Assembly (NCBI RefSeq): GCF_000299035.1
Contig: NZ_JH921521.1
Coordinates: 24,637 to 88,636 of the forward strand
Reading direction: 5' to 3'
Length of the DNA stretch: 64,000 nt
From: Bacillus bingmayongensis
Lineage (GTDB): Bacteria > Bacillota > Bacilli > Bacillales > Bacillaceae_G
Below the pieces are notes generated by a model. The model had not been told where the DNA came from. It worked only from the letters and a program-made list of their open reading frames with translations, and ran no database searches. The position numbers were made by a program, and so were the translations under genes. Below are positions 52,429 to 61,897 of the stretch, piece by piece. Every line of letters starts with the position of its first letter. Position 1 is the first letter of the stretch.

Positions 52429-55095
52429 ATGAGCAATTGGTACATTAAAACGAAAGATCAAACAATACTTGCACTTGAAACAAATGAACAACATGGTTTA
52501 ACAGAAGAAATGGCGCAAAGTCGGCTAAAAAAATATGGTCGAAATGAGCTCACTACAAAACGAAAACGGACTTTGTGGCAACGTATTTTTGCCCAAATTA
52601 ATGATGTCCTCGTCTATGTTCTTTTAATTGCTGCTCTTATTTCTGCCTTTGTAGGTGAATGGGCCGATGCTAGCATTATTGCTCTCGTTGTTGTTTTAAA
52701 CGCTGTAATCGGTGTCATTCAAGAATCGAAAGCAGAACAAGCTTTAGAAGCATTAAAAAAGATGGCAACACCAAAAGCAATTGTAAAACGGGATGGTGAA
52801 CTAAAAGAAATTCCATCAGAAGATGTTGTTCCAGGGGATATCGTTATGCTCGATGCAGGACGGTATATTCCTTGCGACTTACGCCTTATTGAGACTGCAA
52901 ATTTAAAAATTGAGGAATCTGCTTTAACAGGTGAATCTGTTCCTGTTGATAAAGACTCACTTTATCATCCTTCACTTCAAAATGAAGAACAAATCCCACT
53001 AGGTGATCAAAAAAATATGGCCTTTATGTCCACTCTTGTTACGTACGGACGAGGCGTTGGCGTTGCTGTTGAAACGGGAATGAAATCACAAATTGGAAAA
53101 ATTGCTACTCTCTTGCATGAAGCTGACGATGATGCAACACCACTTCAAAAAAGTTTAGCGCAAGTCGGAAAATATTTAGGCTTTGTAGCTGTAGCAATCT
53201 GTATCATTATGTTCTTCATCGGATATTTCCAAGGCCGAGACACTTTAGAAATGTTTATGACTGCCATTAGCTTAGCGGTTGCTGCGATTCCAGAAGGATT
53301 ACCAGCAATTGTTTCCATTGTTCTCGCAATTGGTGTACAACGTATGATTAAACAAAACGTCATCATTCGTAAACTTCCAGCCGTCGAAGCACTTGGTTCT
53401 GTTACGATTATTTGTTCAGATAAAACTGGTACATTAACACAAAATAAAATGACAGTTACTCACTTCTATAGTGATCGTACATACGACAAATTAGAGAATT
53501 TAAACGTAAATAATAACGCTCAGCGCTTATTATTAGAAAATATGATTCTATGTAACGACGCATCTTATACAACTGAATCACAGACTGGCGATCCAACAGA
53601 AATTGCCCTTCTTGTTGCCGGCAGCACCTTTGGCTTTCAAAAAGATGCTTTAGAAGTTCAACATAGACGTGTGAACGAATTACCATTTGACTCTGAACGC
53701 AAAATGATGTCAACACTGCATGAATACAATGAAAACTATTACAATATGACAAAAGGAGCAATTGATAAACTCTTACCTCACTGTACCCATATCTTTATAA
53801 ATGGTAGGGCGGAGATATTAACCGAAGCAGATAAAGAACAAATATTTGAAGCTGCTCAAATGATGTCCCAAAAAGCTTTGCGTGTACTATCATTTGCTTT
53901 TAAACAGCATGATACACAAAGCATTGCCAACGATCACATGGAAGAGAGTCTTATATTCATAGGGCTTGTCGGTATGATTGATCCACCACGAACAGAAGTA
54001 AAAGCATCTATTGCTGAATGTAAAAACGCAGGAATTCGTACCGTTATGATTACAGGAGATCATAAAGATACCGCTTTTGCCATTGCAAAAGAACTTGGTA
54101 TTGCTGAAAAAGAATCCGAAGTCATGATTGGAACTGAATTAGATCTTATTTCAGATGAAAATCTAGCAAATGAAATCAATCATTTAAATGTCTTTGCTCG
54201 CGTCTCTCCAGAGCATAAAGTAAAAATTGTTAAAGCATTGCGTGCAAAAGGAAATATCGTTTCCATGACTGGGGATGGTGTAAATGATGCACCATCTTTA
54301 AAACAAGCAGATATTGGCGTCGCAATGGGCATCACGGGAACGGATGTCGCTAAAGGGGCAGCTGATATGGTTTTAACAGATGATAACTTCTCATCCATTG
54401 TCAAAGCTGTTGAAGAAGGAAGAAATATTTATCGCAACATTAAAAAATCAATTCTTTTCCTACTCTCTTGTAACTTTGGAGAGATTATTGCACTCTTCTT
54501 AGCTATTCTACTCGGCTGGGCTACCCCGCTTCGTCCGATTCACATTTTGTGGGTGAATTTAATTACAGATACACTCCCAGCTCTATCACTAGGTGTCGAT
54601 CCAGAAGAACCAGATGTGATGAAAGAAAAACCGCGTCATGCAAAAGAGAGTTTATTCAGTGGTAGTGTTCCTTTCCTTATCCTAAACGGAGTTGTAATTG
54701 GACTCATTACTTTAATCGCCTTTATTGTTGGCGCAAAACTCTATACCGGAGATACAAATATCTTCCCGCTCTTCCCATCTCAAATTGATGATGATGCTTT
54801 ATTACATGCCCAAACCATGGCGTTTGTCGTACTCAGCTTTTCACAGCTCGTTCATTCTTTAAACTTACGGTCTCATACGAAATCAATTTTCTCAATTGGG
54901 ATATTTACAAATAAATACTTAGTTTTCTCTCTACTTATCGGTGTACTTATGCAAATATGTATTATCTCAATTCCACCGATTGCTAATATATTTGGGGTAC
55001 ATGCCTTAACATTAAAAGATTGGGGATTTGTTGTATTACTAAGTATTATTCCTCTTGTTGTAAATGAGATTATAAAAGTGTTTAAGAAAAATTAA
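52429..55095 (+). CDS. Calcium-transporting P2-type ATPase
   Basis: 888-aa P-type ATPase of the SERCA/PMR1 class. Motifs: actuator ALTGESVPV, calcium-site helix AAIPEGLPAIV, phosphorylation ICSDKTGTLTQNKM, hinge TGDGVNDAPSLKQADIG, plus ten membrane helices including VNLITDTLPALSLG (acidic residue of M6). It pumps Ca2+ out of the cytoplasm and resembles B. subtilis YloB, which serves sporulation. Preceded by GGAGGTG. Monocistronic. Confidence 0.93.
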   Translation: MSNWYIKTKDQTILALETNEQHGLTEEMAQSRLKKYGRNELTTKRKRTLWQRIFAQINDVLVYVLLIAALISAFVGEWADASIIALVVVLNAVIGVIQESKAEQALEALKKMATPKAIVKRDGELKEIPSEDVVPGDIVMLDAGRYIPCDLRLIETANLKIEESALTGESVPVDKDSLYHPSLQNEEQIPLGDQKNMAFMSTLVTYGRGVGVAVETGMKSQIGKIATLLHEADDDATPLQKSLAQVGKYLGFVAVAICIIMFFIGYFQGRDTLEMFMTAISLAVAAIPEGLPAIVSIVLAIGVQRMIKQNVIIRKLPAVEALGSVTIICSDKTGTLTQNKMTVTHFYSDRTYDKLENLNVNNNAQRLLLENMILCNDASYTTESQTGDPTEIALLVAGSTFGFQKDALEVQHRRVNELPFDSERKMMSTLHEYNENYYNMTKGAIDKLLPHCTHIFINGRAEILTEADKEQIFEAAQMMSQKALRVLSFAFKQHDTQSIANDHMEESLIFIGLVGMIDPPRTEVKASIAECKNAGIRTVMITGDHKDTAFAIAKELGIAEKESEVMIGTELDLISDENLANEINHLNVFARVSPEHKVKIVKALRAKGNIVSMTGDGVNDAPSLKQADIGVAMGITGTDVAKGAADMVLTDDNFSSIVKAVEEGRNIYRNIKKSILFLLSCNFGEIIALFLAILLGWATPLRPIHILWVNLITDTLPALSLGVDPEEPDVMKEKPRHAKESLFSGSVPFLILNGVVIGLITLIAFIVGAKLYTGDTNIFPLFPSQIDDDALLHAQTMAFVVLSFSQLVHSLNLRSHTKSIFSIGIFTNKYLVFSLLIGVLMQICIISIPPIANIFGVHALTLKDWGFVVLLSIIPLVVNEIIKVFKKN

Positions 55096-55129
55096 AAGGC
55101 AATGAGTACTCTCCTCATTGCCTTTTTTT
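55096..55129. terminator. Bidirectional terminator, Ca-ATPase and telA
   Basis: AAAGGCAATGAG pairs with CTCATTGCCTTT around TACTCTC, with A/T runs. Confidence 0.92.
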
Positions 55130-55132
55130 ACA

Positions 55133-56218
55133 TTATCCTTGCAATTCTTTTTTTATATTCTCTGTAAGTTCTGCCATACGTTTGCGGCTTTCTTCACGTT
55201 CGCGTTTGTTTTGCTCTTCAATTTGCTGTGTTTCTTGCATACCTCTTGAAATAATATTCCATGTTTCTTCAAGTGTTTCCATTTTAATACTGGAAGAACC
55301 AGAAAGTCTTGCTACCTCTACACTTTGCGTTGCAATGTTTTGTGCATTTTTCTTAAGTAGCTCATTTGTACGACGGTCAAGCTCAGCCATAGAATCAGCA
55401 ACAAGCTTTTGACGTTTTGCGTTCACAGCTTGAATAATTCCATTTTTAAAAATAGGAATTGTTGTAATAAACGCTGTATTAATTTTACCAATTAATTTGT
55501 TATTACCACGCTGAATCATGCGAATTTGTGGTGCCGTTAATAACGCAACCATACGAGCCTTCTCTAAATCATCAATGCGTTGCTCTAAAATTTCAACAGA
55601 GTTTCTCAAAGATTCTAATTCAATACCTGCTAATTGATCATTGTTGCGAACGCGTTCTTCATACATTGGAACTAACTCTGTATTTAAACGCTCCAGTAAC
55701 ATTTCTCCTGCTACTACATATTTTTCTAAGTCTAAATAATATTTTAAGTTTTGTTCATATAAGCCATCTAACGTACCAATTGATTTTTTCATTTCATCTT
55801 GGTATTTCGTAATTTCCACGTACACTTTATCCATTTCACGGCCCATCGTTTGATACTTACTAAAGATTTGTTCAATCATTTTATCTGCTTTTTTAAACAT
55901 ACGAGAGAAAAATCCACTTTTCTCTTCTGCGAAATCTTTACTATCAAATTTGTCCATAATCTTACCAAGTTGCTTTAGTAATTCACCGGAATCCTCTATC
56001 TTGGATAAAGACATAGTATGTAAAATTTGATCTGCAAAACGAGAAATTTCCATAGAAGGTTCTTTTCCAAGTTCAATTAATTCCAATTGATTTTTAATAT
56101 CAACAGCATTATAAATACGTTGAACTTCAGCATCTTGTCTCAGTTGCAAGCGAACATCTTGTGCTGTTTGCTCATTTAATTCGGTTTTCGGATCTAATAC
56201 AATAGGATTGTTATTCAT
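55133..56218 (-). CDS. yceH: TelA-type toxic anion resistance protein (YceH)
   Basis: 361-aa soluble coiled-coil protein. ELEQRIDDLEKARM-like heptads and TAPQIRMIQRGNNKLIGKIN with the FITTIPIFKNGI segment identify the TelA family, linked to tellurite and antimicrobial resistance and often paired with a TerC/TerD set. Last gene of the yceCDEFGH group. It starts 18 nt after the yceG stop. Confidence 0.93.
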   Translation of the reverse strand: MNNNPIVLDPKTELNEQTAQDVRLQLRQDAEVQRIYNAVDIKNQLELIELGKEPSMEISRFADQILHTMSLSKIEDSGELLKQLGKIMDKFDSKDFAEEKSGFFSRMFKKADKMIEQIFSKYQTMGREMDKVYVEITKYQDEMKKSIGTLDGLYEQNLKYYLDLEKYVVAGEMLLERLNTELVPMYEERVRNNDQLAGIELESLRNSVEILEQRIDDLEKARMVALLTAPQIRMIQRGNNKLIGKINTAFITTIPIFKNGIIQAVNAKRQKLVADSMAELDRRTNELLKKNAQNIATQSVEVARLSGSSSIKMETLEETWNIISRGMQETQQIEEQNKREREESRKRMAELTENIKKELQG

Positions 56219-56236
56219 ATATTATTCTCTCCTTCT

Positions 56237-57868
56237 TTATAAAAATGGACGGAATAGCCCTTTTATTGTTTGAGATAAGTTCTTATAGGCCGATGGACCA
56301 TGAAATTCAAGATCAAAATTCACTTCTTCAAGCCAATGCGAATCGAATGCTCCTGCTTCAATATACGGTTCAATATCATTTCTTCCTGTCGGATTGAAGT
56401 GCAGTACATCAATTCCGATTTGATTTAAGAACAACAGCAAGACGGCATCAGAACGAGTTAATTCTCCGCTTTTCTCATTATTAAATATAACAATTTTTGG
56501 TACTTCTTGCGAATAATCAAATTTCTCAAGTAGCTCTAAAATATGAGGTGGAATTTGCGAAAGCTGCGCAAAAACATACAGGGCTACATCCTGCTTTGTT
56601 TCTTTTCCCACTGGTTTACAAAGTTCACTTTCACACGTATGAATAATCGCTTCTGCAATCCCATGCTGCAGTCCTTCCGGTAAACGCTTATGTGGCCACC
56701 AATGACTATTCATAATTTGATCGGGATGCAGATTTCCAGCACGGTCTAATGCATCTCGATAATGGAATTGGAAGTTTGCTTTTTGTTCTTTTGTAAATGG
56801 AAATGTATTAATTAACAGGCTGTTATCAAATGACGTTACTGTCTTCAACCTTTGAAAGTACTCTTTGTCATTTTTTGAAACACCTGATACTTTCGCAAAT
56901 AAAGCTGGAATATAAATATGTTTATTTTCCACAAAGAATGTTGGTCGAACAAATGCCTTTTCTTTCGTAATTAAAAATAGTTCATCATATGTTGTTTTCA
57001 GTGTACGCGCTACAGGTGTATATGCGCGGAATTGCCACGGTTTGTATAATAAAGAATTGTCATGGTGGAGTACTTGTTCAATTTCTTTGGATGCTTGGTA
57101 AGCTACCGTTGCGACGCGTTCCCGGCGTCGATCTGGAAATGGCTCTAGTGAAATACGACCTGGATATGAAATAACAAAAGTCTTTTCTTCATCATCAACA
57201 CTTTCAAAGCCATCTTTTCCTTCTGGATGATAATATAAAACATCACACCCGAGCATAATAAGGAAATATAAGAAATATATGCGACTCTCCTTCGCATCCC
57301 CGTACCAAACGATGCGAGGCATTTGTTTCTTATAATTAATTGTCGAAAACCATTTCGCTACGTAATTTTCGCTTAATTTAATGATGTCAATTAAGAAACG
57401 TCGAAAGCCTTCTGTTTTTAATGATTGATTATGTTGTTTCTCGTACAATTTCAATACAGAGATAAATGTTGTATGTATATAGTGTTGTAAATCTGGATTA
57501 TCAACTTTAGGCAACAACTGTTTTCCTGATAAATGTGCAACAAGACGATTTACAGTAAGGCCATTTGGTGCTTCCTGATGCAGTGTGAATACTTCTTGAA
57601 TATGACGGAGCTTCTCAGAATCGATCACCTTATTCAAATTTTGTTCGTGTAGTACATGAATCCCTTTCGCTTCACTATAATCAAATAGTTCATTAAAATA
57701 TTCATCTACATCGTTTGGAACACCAAGAATACGACAAGCTATATAGCTAAATTTCATCTCATTCTCTGTTAATTCATACTGCGAGCGCTTTTCTAAAATC
57801 ATTTCAAATTGTTTTAAATCAGCTTCTTCTTTTAATGCATGTGGATGAAGTGTAAAACGCGAAAACAC
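56237..57868 (-). CDS. yceG: YceG family protein
   Basis: 543-aa cytoplasmic protein. Two similar halves are visible, each with an IVWYGDAKESRIYFLYFL or KIVIFNNEKSGELTRSDAVL type strand-helix unit and a following LLFLNQIGIDVLHFNPTGRN (or LGCDVLYYHPEGKDG), so the protein looks like an internal duplication. No catalytic motif is recognised. Always found with telA in Bacillus. ATG follows GGAGGTGA. An upstream terminator separates it partly from yceF. Confidence 0.9.
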   Translation of the reverse strand: MFSRFTLHPHALKEEADLKQFEMILEKRSQYELTENEMKFSYIACRILGVPNDVDEYFNELFDYSEAKGIHVLHEQNLNKVIDSEKLRHIQEVFTLHQEAPNGLTVNRLVAHLSGKQLLPKVDNPDLQHYIHTTFISVLKLYEKQHNQSLKTEGFRRFLIDIIKLSENYVAKWFSTINYKKQMPRIVWYGDAKESRIYFLYFLIMLGCDVLYYHPEGKDGFESVDDEEKTFVISYPGRISLEPFPDRRRERVATVAYQASKEIEQVLHHDNSLLYKPWQFRAYTPVARTLKTTYDELFLITKEKAFVRPTFFVENKHIYIPALFAKVSGVSKNDKEYFQRLKTVTSFDNSLLINTFPFTKEQKANFQFHYRDALDRAGNLHPDQIMNSHWWPHKRLPEGLQHGIAEAIIHTCESELCKPVGKETKQDVALYVFAQLSQIPPHILELLEKFDYSQEVPKIVIFNNEKSGELTRSDAVLLLFLNQIGIDVLHFNPTGRNDIEPYIEAGAFDSHWLEEVNFDLEFHGPSAYKNLSQTIKGLFRPFL

Positions 57869-57948
57869 GACAGTTCACCTCCAAAAAACATTTACTTTTA
57901 AAAAAATAATATCTTATCTCTTTATTATAAACTATTTTAAGTTATAAA

Positions 57949-57981
57949 AAATGGGCGCTCGTATAACGAGCTAACCCATTT
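57949..57981 (-). terminator. Internal terminator after yceF
   Basis: AAATGGG(CG)CTCGT pairs with ACGAG(CTAA)CCCATTT (57949-57981); minus-strand T-run. It lies between yceF and yceG, so yceGH may be expressed at a lower or separate level. Confidence 0.85.
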
Positions 57982-57984
57982 CAA

Positions 57985-58776
57985 TTATTTATCTTCTTTC
58001 TTAGTAGCCGCAATTTCTTCTCTGGCTTGTCCAGATTTTTTCATATAATGCACAACAAATGTCGCTCCGAATGCAACAACTAAAATAATAAAGAATACTG
58101 TATGGCTAATGTGAATATCAATTACCGATAACATCATTTTTGTTGCAATGATTAAAATTAAAATATATGCTGTCGTTTCAAGCTCTGGAATACGTTCTAG
58201 TAATCTTAAAAATACACCAGCAATACCGCGCATCATTAAAATACCAAGCATTCCACCTAATAGTAGAATCCAAACTTCATTGGAAACACCAAATGCTGCA
58301 AGAACGCTGTCTACTGAAAAGGCAATATCCATTAATTCAACCATGACAACTGTTCCCCAGAAAACACCAAATATTCTAAAGAGGACGCTGTTTTGATTCA
58401 TACCATGAGCTTCTTCTTCTTCATTTGCACCTTTTTTCTTATCAATGAAGTACTTCACTGATAACCAAGCAAGGTAAAGTGCACCAAGTACTTTAACCCA
58501 CCATAGTTTAATTAAGAACATCCCGATTCCAATCGCAATAAAGCGGAATACATATGCACCAATTAATCCATAAAATAATGCTTTTTTGCGTTTTTCCTCT
58601 GGTAAATGTTTTACCATTACCGCTAATACAAGTGCGTTATCAGCAGATAATAAACCTTCGAGTACAACAAGTGTACCGATTAACCCCCATGATACTGGAT
58701 CTTGCAACACCTTAATCCACATGTCCAAATCGAAAAATTGGGCATACGTATCAAGAATGCCTTGTAAAATGCTCAT
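57985..58776 (-). CDS. yceF: TerC family membrane protein (YceF)
   Basis: 263 aa with seven to nine helices. The TerC metal-site segments are LEGLLSADNALVLAVMV and VELMDIAFSVDSVLAAFG, each with conserved acidic and Asn residues. B. subtilis YceF (MeeF) exports Mn2+ to metallate secreted enzymes. Length and neighbours agree. Preceded by a weak site before ATG 58776. Confidence 0.92.
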   Translation of the reverse strand: MSILQGILDTYAQFFDLDMWIKVLQDPVSWGLIGTLVVLEGLLSADNALVLAVMVKHLPEEKRKKALFYGLIGAYVFRFIAIGIGMFLIKLWWVKVLGALYLAWLSVKYFIDKKKGANEEEEAHGMNQNSVLFRIFGVFWGTVVMVELMDIAFSVDSVLAAFGVSNEVWILLLGGMLGILMMRGIAGVFLRLLERIPELETTAYILILIIATKMMLSVIDIHISHTVFFIILVVAFGATFVVHYMKKSGQAREEIAATKKEDK

Positions 58777-58824
58777 CTTACTGTTGTCCCCTATTCTTTG
58801 CTAGATTTATAGAAAGGCGAAAAA

Positions 58825-58848
58825 AGGAAACGAAATTCGTTTCCCTCT
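58825..58848 (-). terminator. Internal terminator after yceE
   Basis: GGAAACGAA (58826-58834) pairs with TTCGTTTCC (58836-58844) with a minimal loop; a six-T run follows on the minus strand. Confidence 0.75.
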
Positions 58849-59426
58849 TATGCATCCAAGCCATACGCTCTTACAAGCGCACCTAAACCGCCTTGGAATC
58901 CGCTTCCTACTGCATTAAACTTCCACTGTCCATTATGACGGTATAATTCACAAAAGACAACTGCTGTTTCAATGGAGAAATCTTCCCCTAAATCAAAACG
59001 AAGAACTTCTTCATTTGTCTCTTCATTTGCTAGACGAGCAAATGCATTTGCAACTTGTCCGAAGTTTTGATTACGTCCTTCTGCATCATAAATTGTAACT
59101 GTAATTGCAATTTTGTGCACATCTGCTGGAACTTTAGTTAAATCCACAACAAGTTGCTCATCATCGCCTTCACCTTCACCTGTACGGTTATCACCTGTAT
59201 GTAAAACCGATCCACAAGGAGACTGTAAGTTGTTGTAGAAAATGAAATCTGCTTCTTTTGTACATTTTCCATTCGCATCTAATAAGAAGGCAGATGCATC
59301 TAAATCATAGTCAGATCCACCGTCATATGACTTAATGTCCCATCCAAGACCGATAACTGCCTTTGTAAGACCTGGGCTTGTCTTACCTAGATCAATTTTC
59401 TGTCCTTTTTGTAATTGAATAACCAT
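58848..59426 (-). CDS. yceE: TerD domain protein YceE
   Basis: 192-aa calcium-binding TerD beta-sandwich. The double-aspartate calcium site appears in DYDLDASAFLLD and [19 protein letters not shown]; the end [19 protein letters not shown] is the family tail. About two thirds identical to YceD next to it by eye. Cytoplasmic; part of the Ter stress complex near the membrane with TerC. Confidence 0.94.
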   Translation of the reverse strand: MVIQLQKGQKIDLGKTSPGLTKAVIGLGWDIKSYDGGSDYDLDASAFLLDANGKCTKEADFIFYNNLQSPCGSVLHTGDNRTGEGEGDDEQLVVDLTKVPADVHKIAITVTIYDAEGRNQNFGQVANAFARLANEETNEEVLRFDLGEDFSIETAVVFCELYRHNGQWKFNAVGSGFQGGLGALVRAYGLDA

Positions 59427-59490
59427 CTATATTCACCTCTTATACTATAATTCTAAAAATATATACATGAGTAAAGCACATGTTCAATCA

Positions 59491-59606
59491 TATATAAATC
59501 CATTTTGATTTTTCGACATATAAGTCGCTGCTACGAAAAACAAAAGATACTCTCGTCCGCCTAAAAAGAAAGCTTTTATGTCGTTTTTTCAATTTGTATT
59601 TATATA
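59491..59606 (+). repeat. MITE-like repeat, copy 3 (internally deleted), inside the yce operon
   Basis: Begins TATATAAATCCATTTTGATT and ends TCAATTTGTATTTATATA, matching both ends of copy 2 in opposite orientation. The core (mini-ORF) is missing: sequence jumps from AAAAGATAC to TCTCGTCCGCCTAAAAAG, which in copy 2 flank a GATATTC direct repeat, so the loss could be by recombination there. It fills most of the 189-bp gap between yceD and yceE. Confidence 0.72.
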
Positions 59607-59615
59607 TTTTTCTTA

Positions 59616-60200
59616 TTACTCTACCTCTAAACCAAAGTTGTTACATAAAGCACCTAATCCACCTTGGAATCCACTTCCGATTGCATTAAACTTCCATTCA
59701 CCAGCATGACGATATAATTCACCGACTACTACTGCTGTTTCAATAGAGAAGTCTTCTCCTAAATCGTAACGAATTAACTCTGCATTCTTCTCTTCATCTA
59801 AAATACGTACGAAAGAGTTGGATACTTGTCCAAAGTTTTGGCTACGGTTTTCACCATCATAAATTGTAATTGTAAAACAAATACGCTCAATATGTGCTGG
59901 AACATTCTTCAAGTCCACTTTAATTGTTTCATCATCGCCTTCACCTTCACCAGTACGATTATCTCCTAAATGCTCTACAGAACCGTTTGCACCCTTTGGA
60001 TTATTATAGAAAACAAAATCTTCTTGACCTGATACTTTACCGTTTGCACCTACTAAGAAAATACTTACGTCTAAATCGAAATCATTTTGTCCATCATAGC
60101 GATTTGTATCCCAGCCAAGACCTACAAGAACGTTAGAAAGACCTGGATTTGTTTTTGTTAAATCTACTTTTTGTCCTTTTTTTAACGAGATAGCTGCCAT
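59616..60200 (-). CDS. yceD: TerD domain protein YceD
   Basis: 194-aa TerD protein. Calcium sites [12 protein letters not shown] and [19 protein letters not shown] are intact; ends [20 protein letters not shown]. Closely related to YceE. ATG follows GGAGGAA, 24 nt after the yceC stop. Second gene of the operon. Confidence 0.95.
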   Translation of the reverse strand: MAAISLKKGQKVDLTKTNPGLSNVLVGLGWDTNRYDGQNDFDLDVSIFLVGANGKVSGQEDFVFYNNPKGANGSVEHLGDNRTGEGEGDDETIKVDLKNVPAHIERICFTITIYDGENRSQNFGQVSNSFVRILDEEKNAELIRYDLGEDFSIETAVVVGELYRHAGEWKFNAIGSGFQGGLGALCNNFGLEVE

Positions 60201-60224
60201 ATATTATTCCTCCTATAAATTGTA

Positions 60225-60821
60225 TTACTGATAACGTGATACAATTCCACTTAAATTCTTATCTTGTGTACCTTCTCCAACTGCAGAAAACTTCCAATCG
60301 TTACCGTGACGATACATTTCTCCTGCAATTAATGTTGTTTTCCCGCCGTAATTTTCCGATAAATTATAACGTGCTAATTCTTCACGCGTCTGCGGATTTT
60401 GAATACGAATATAGGCATTCTGAATCATGCCAAAATCTTGACGACGGTTGACACAATCATAAATATTTACGACAAATACTAAACGATTAATACGGCTCGG
60501 AACCTTATGCAATTCTACGAAGATCGTTTCGTCATCGCCAGCACCTTCACCTGTTAAATTATCACCTGAATGAATAATGCTTCCACAAGCAGATAGCTTA
60601 TTTCCAAAATAAACGAGATCATTTTTATTTAAAAAACGATCCTTTTCTAGCATAACCACAGATGCATCACAATCAACGCTTGGTTTGCTTCCAAATAACG
60701 AAGATAAAAATCCACCTGATTGTCCAATTGGATCCCATCCTAAGCCAACCTGTAATTTTGTTACTCCTGGTTGTCCCTTCGTTAAATCAATCTTCTGTCC
60801 TTTTTCTAAAATAATAGGCAT
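60225..60821 (-). CDS. yceC: TerD/TerA-like protein YceC
   Basis: 198 aa, first gene of the operon. More divergent TerD fold: an insertion GGFLSSLFGSKP near residues 36-47, calcium-site equivalents SVDCDASVVMLE and GDNLTGEGAGDDETIFVEL, and an altered C-terminus. ATG follows GGAAGAAAC. Equivalent B. subtilis genes are under cell-envelope stress sigma factors; a possible ECF-type TTGAAAA/CGAC pair lies at 60926-60898 but its spacing of 18 is long. Confidence 0.92.
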   Translation of the reverse strand: MPIILEKGQKIDLTKGQPGVTKLQVGLGWDPIGQSGGFLSSLFGSKPSVDCDASVVMLEKDRFLNKNDLVYFGNKLSACGSIIHSGDNLTGEGAGDDETIFVELHKVPSRINRLVFVVNIYDCVNRRQDFGMIQNAYIRIQNPQTREELARYNLSENYGGKTTLIAGEMYRHGNDWKFSAVGEGTQDKNLSGIVSRYQ

Positions 60822-60843
60822 GAAGTTTCTTCCTTTCTACAAG

Positions 60844-60866
60844 ATATTTTCCAAATGGGAAAATAT
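60844..60866. promoter_or_regulatory. Palindrome in the yceC leader
   Basis: ATATTTTCC (60844-60852) and GGAAAATAT (60858-60866) form a perfect 9-bp inverted repeat between the promoter region and the yceC ribosome site. It may bind a repressor or fold in the mRNA. Confidence 0.5.
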
Positions 60867-60949
60867 TGTATTCTTCCTCTATATTGTAGCATTATTTGTC
60901 GATTGAGAAAAAGAATAAATTTTCAATTATATGAAAACATCTGTGTCAT

Positions 60950-61828
60950 TTATTCATAGCGATGTAATAAGTGGTAAATTGAACCAATCATCCCTGCATG
61001 ATTGCCATTTTGCGCAAGACTAATCTCACATGTATTATAAATTTCCTGATGCAAATATTTCTGTACTTCTTCTTTCACTTCATCTAAAAATTTAGTACCT
61101 CTCGCCGTAATACCACCACCAATAATAATCGTTTGTGGATTAAAAATATACGCAAGATTACTAATTCCAATCGCTAAGTGTTTAAAGAATACTTGAACTG
61201 CTTCTATAACTTCTTTATCCTTCTTATCATATAATTCAAAAATCGTTTTTCCATTCCAATTTCCATCACCTTTATATTGCTTTACAAGACGAATTAATCC
61301 TGAAATAGATGCAATCTCTTCAAATGGCTTTCCTTCTATTAATATATTTCCCCATTCGCCTGCACTAAATGAATGCCCTCTGTATAATTCCTCGTTAATA
61401 ACAATAGCTCCACCAATTCCTGTTCCAATTGTAAGGATAATAAAGTTGTTCTTTTGGCTTCCAACACCTTTCCATCTCTCTCCTAATGCCGCACAATTCA
61501 CATCATTTTCAATCGCAATAGGAACTTTCAGCGCAGTTTGTAATCTATCAACAATAGGAATGCCAGCATAGCGTGGAATATGGTCCACGCCGCCAATTAT
61601 TATTCCTTTGTTTATATCAACAATGCCTGCTGTACTTATACCAACACCAGAAATGGCACGTTGATTCATTAAATCTTGAGACAAACAAATCAGCTTTTGA
61701 ACAATTTGTTCGCCTCCTAAATATGCCTCTGTTTGAACAACTTGATGTTCTAACAATACCCCTGATTCTGAAACAATCCCGCATTTAATCTGTGTACCAC
61801 CAATATCAAATGCAATATATTTTTTCAT
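60950..61828 (-). CDS. ROK family sugar kinase
   Basis: 292 aa. N-terminal phosphate loop AFDIGGTQIKCGIV, catalytic Asp in IENDVNCAALGE, ATP-site LTIGTGIGGAIV, and late TIIIGGGITARG. The usual ROK zinc-cysteine motif is missing (HSFSAGEWGNILIEGK instead), as in BglK-type beta-glucoside kinases and some ManNAc kinases. ATG follows GAAGGAAG. It may phosphorylate a sugar from wall turnover by the neighbouring glucosaminidase, but this is only inference. Confidence 0.88.
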   Translation of the reverse strand: MKKYIAFDIGGTQIKCGIVSESGVLLEHQVVQTEAYLGGEQIVQKLICLSQDLMNQRAISGVGISTAGIVDINKGIIIGGVDHIPRYAGIPIVDRLQTALKVPIAIENDVNCAALGERWKGVGSQKNNFIILTIGTGIGGAIVINEELYRGHSFSAGEWGNILIEGKPFEEIASISGLIRLVKQYKGDGNWNGKTIFELYDKKDKEVIEAVQVFFKHLAIGISNLAYIFNPQTIIIGGGITARGTKFLDEVKEEVQKYLHQEIYNTCEISLAQNGNHAGMIGSIYHLLHRYE

Positions 61829-61897
61829 CCTGTCACTTCCTTCTAACAGTATGATCCTGTTTTGCTAAATTGATAAAATGCAAGATTCCCCTCTACT

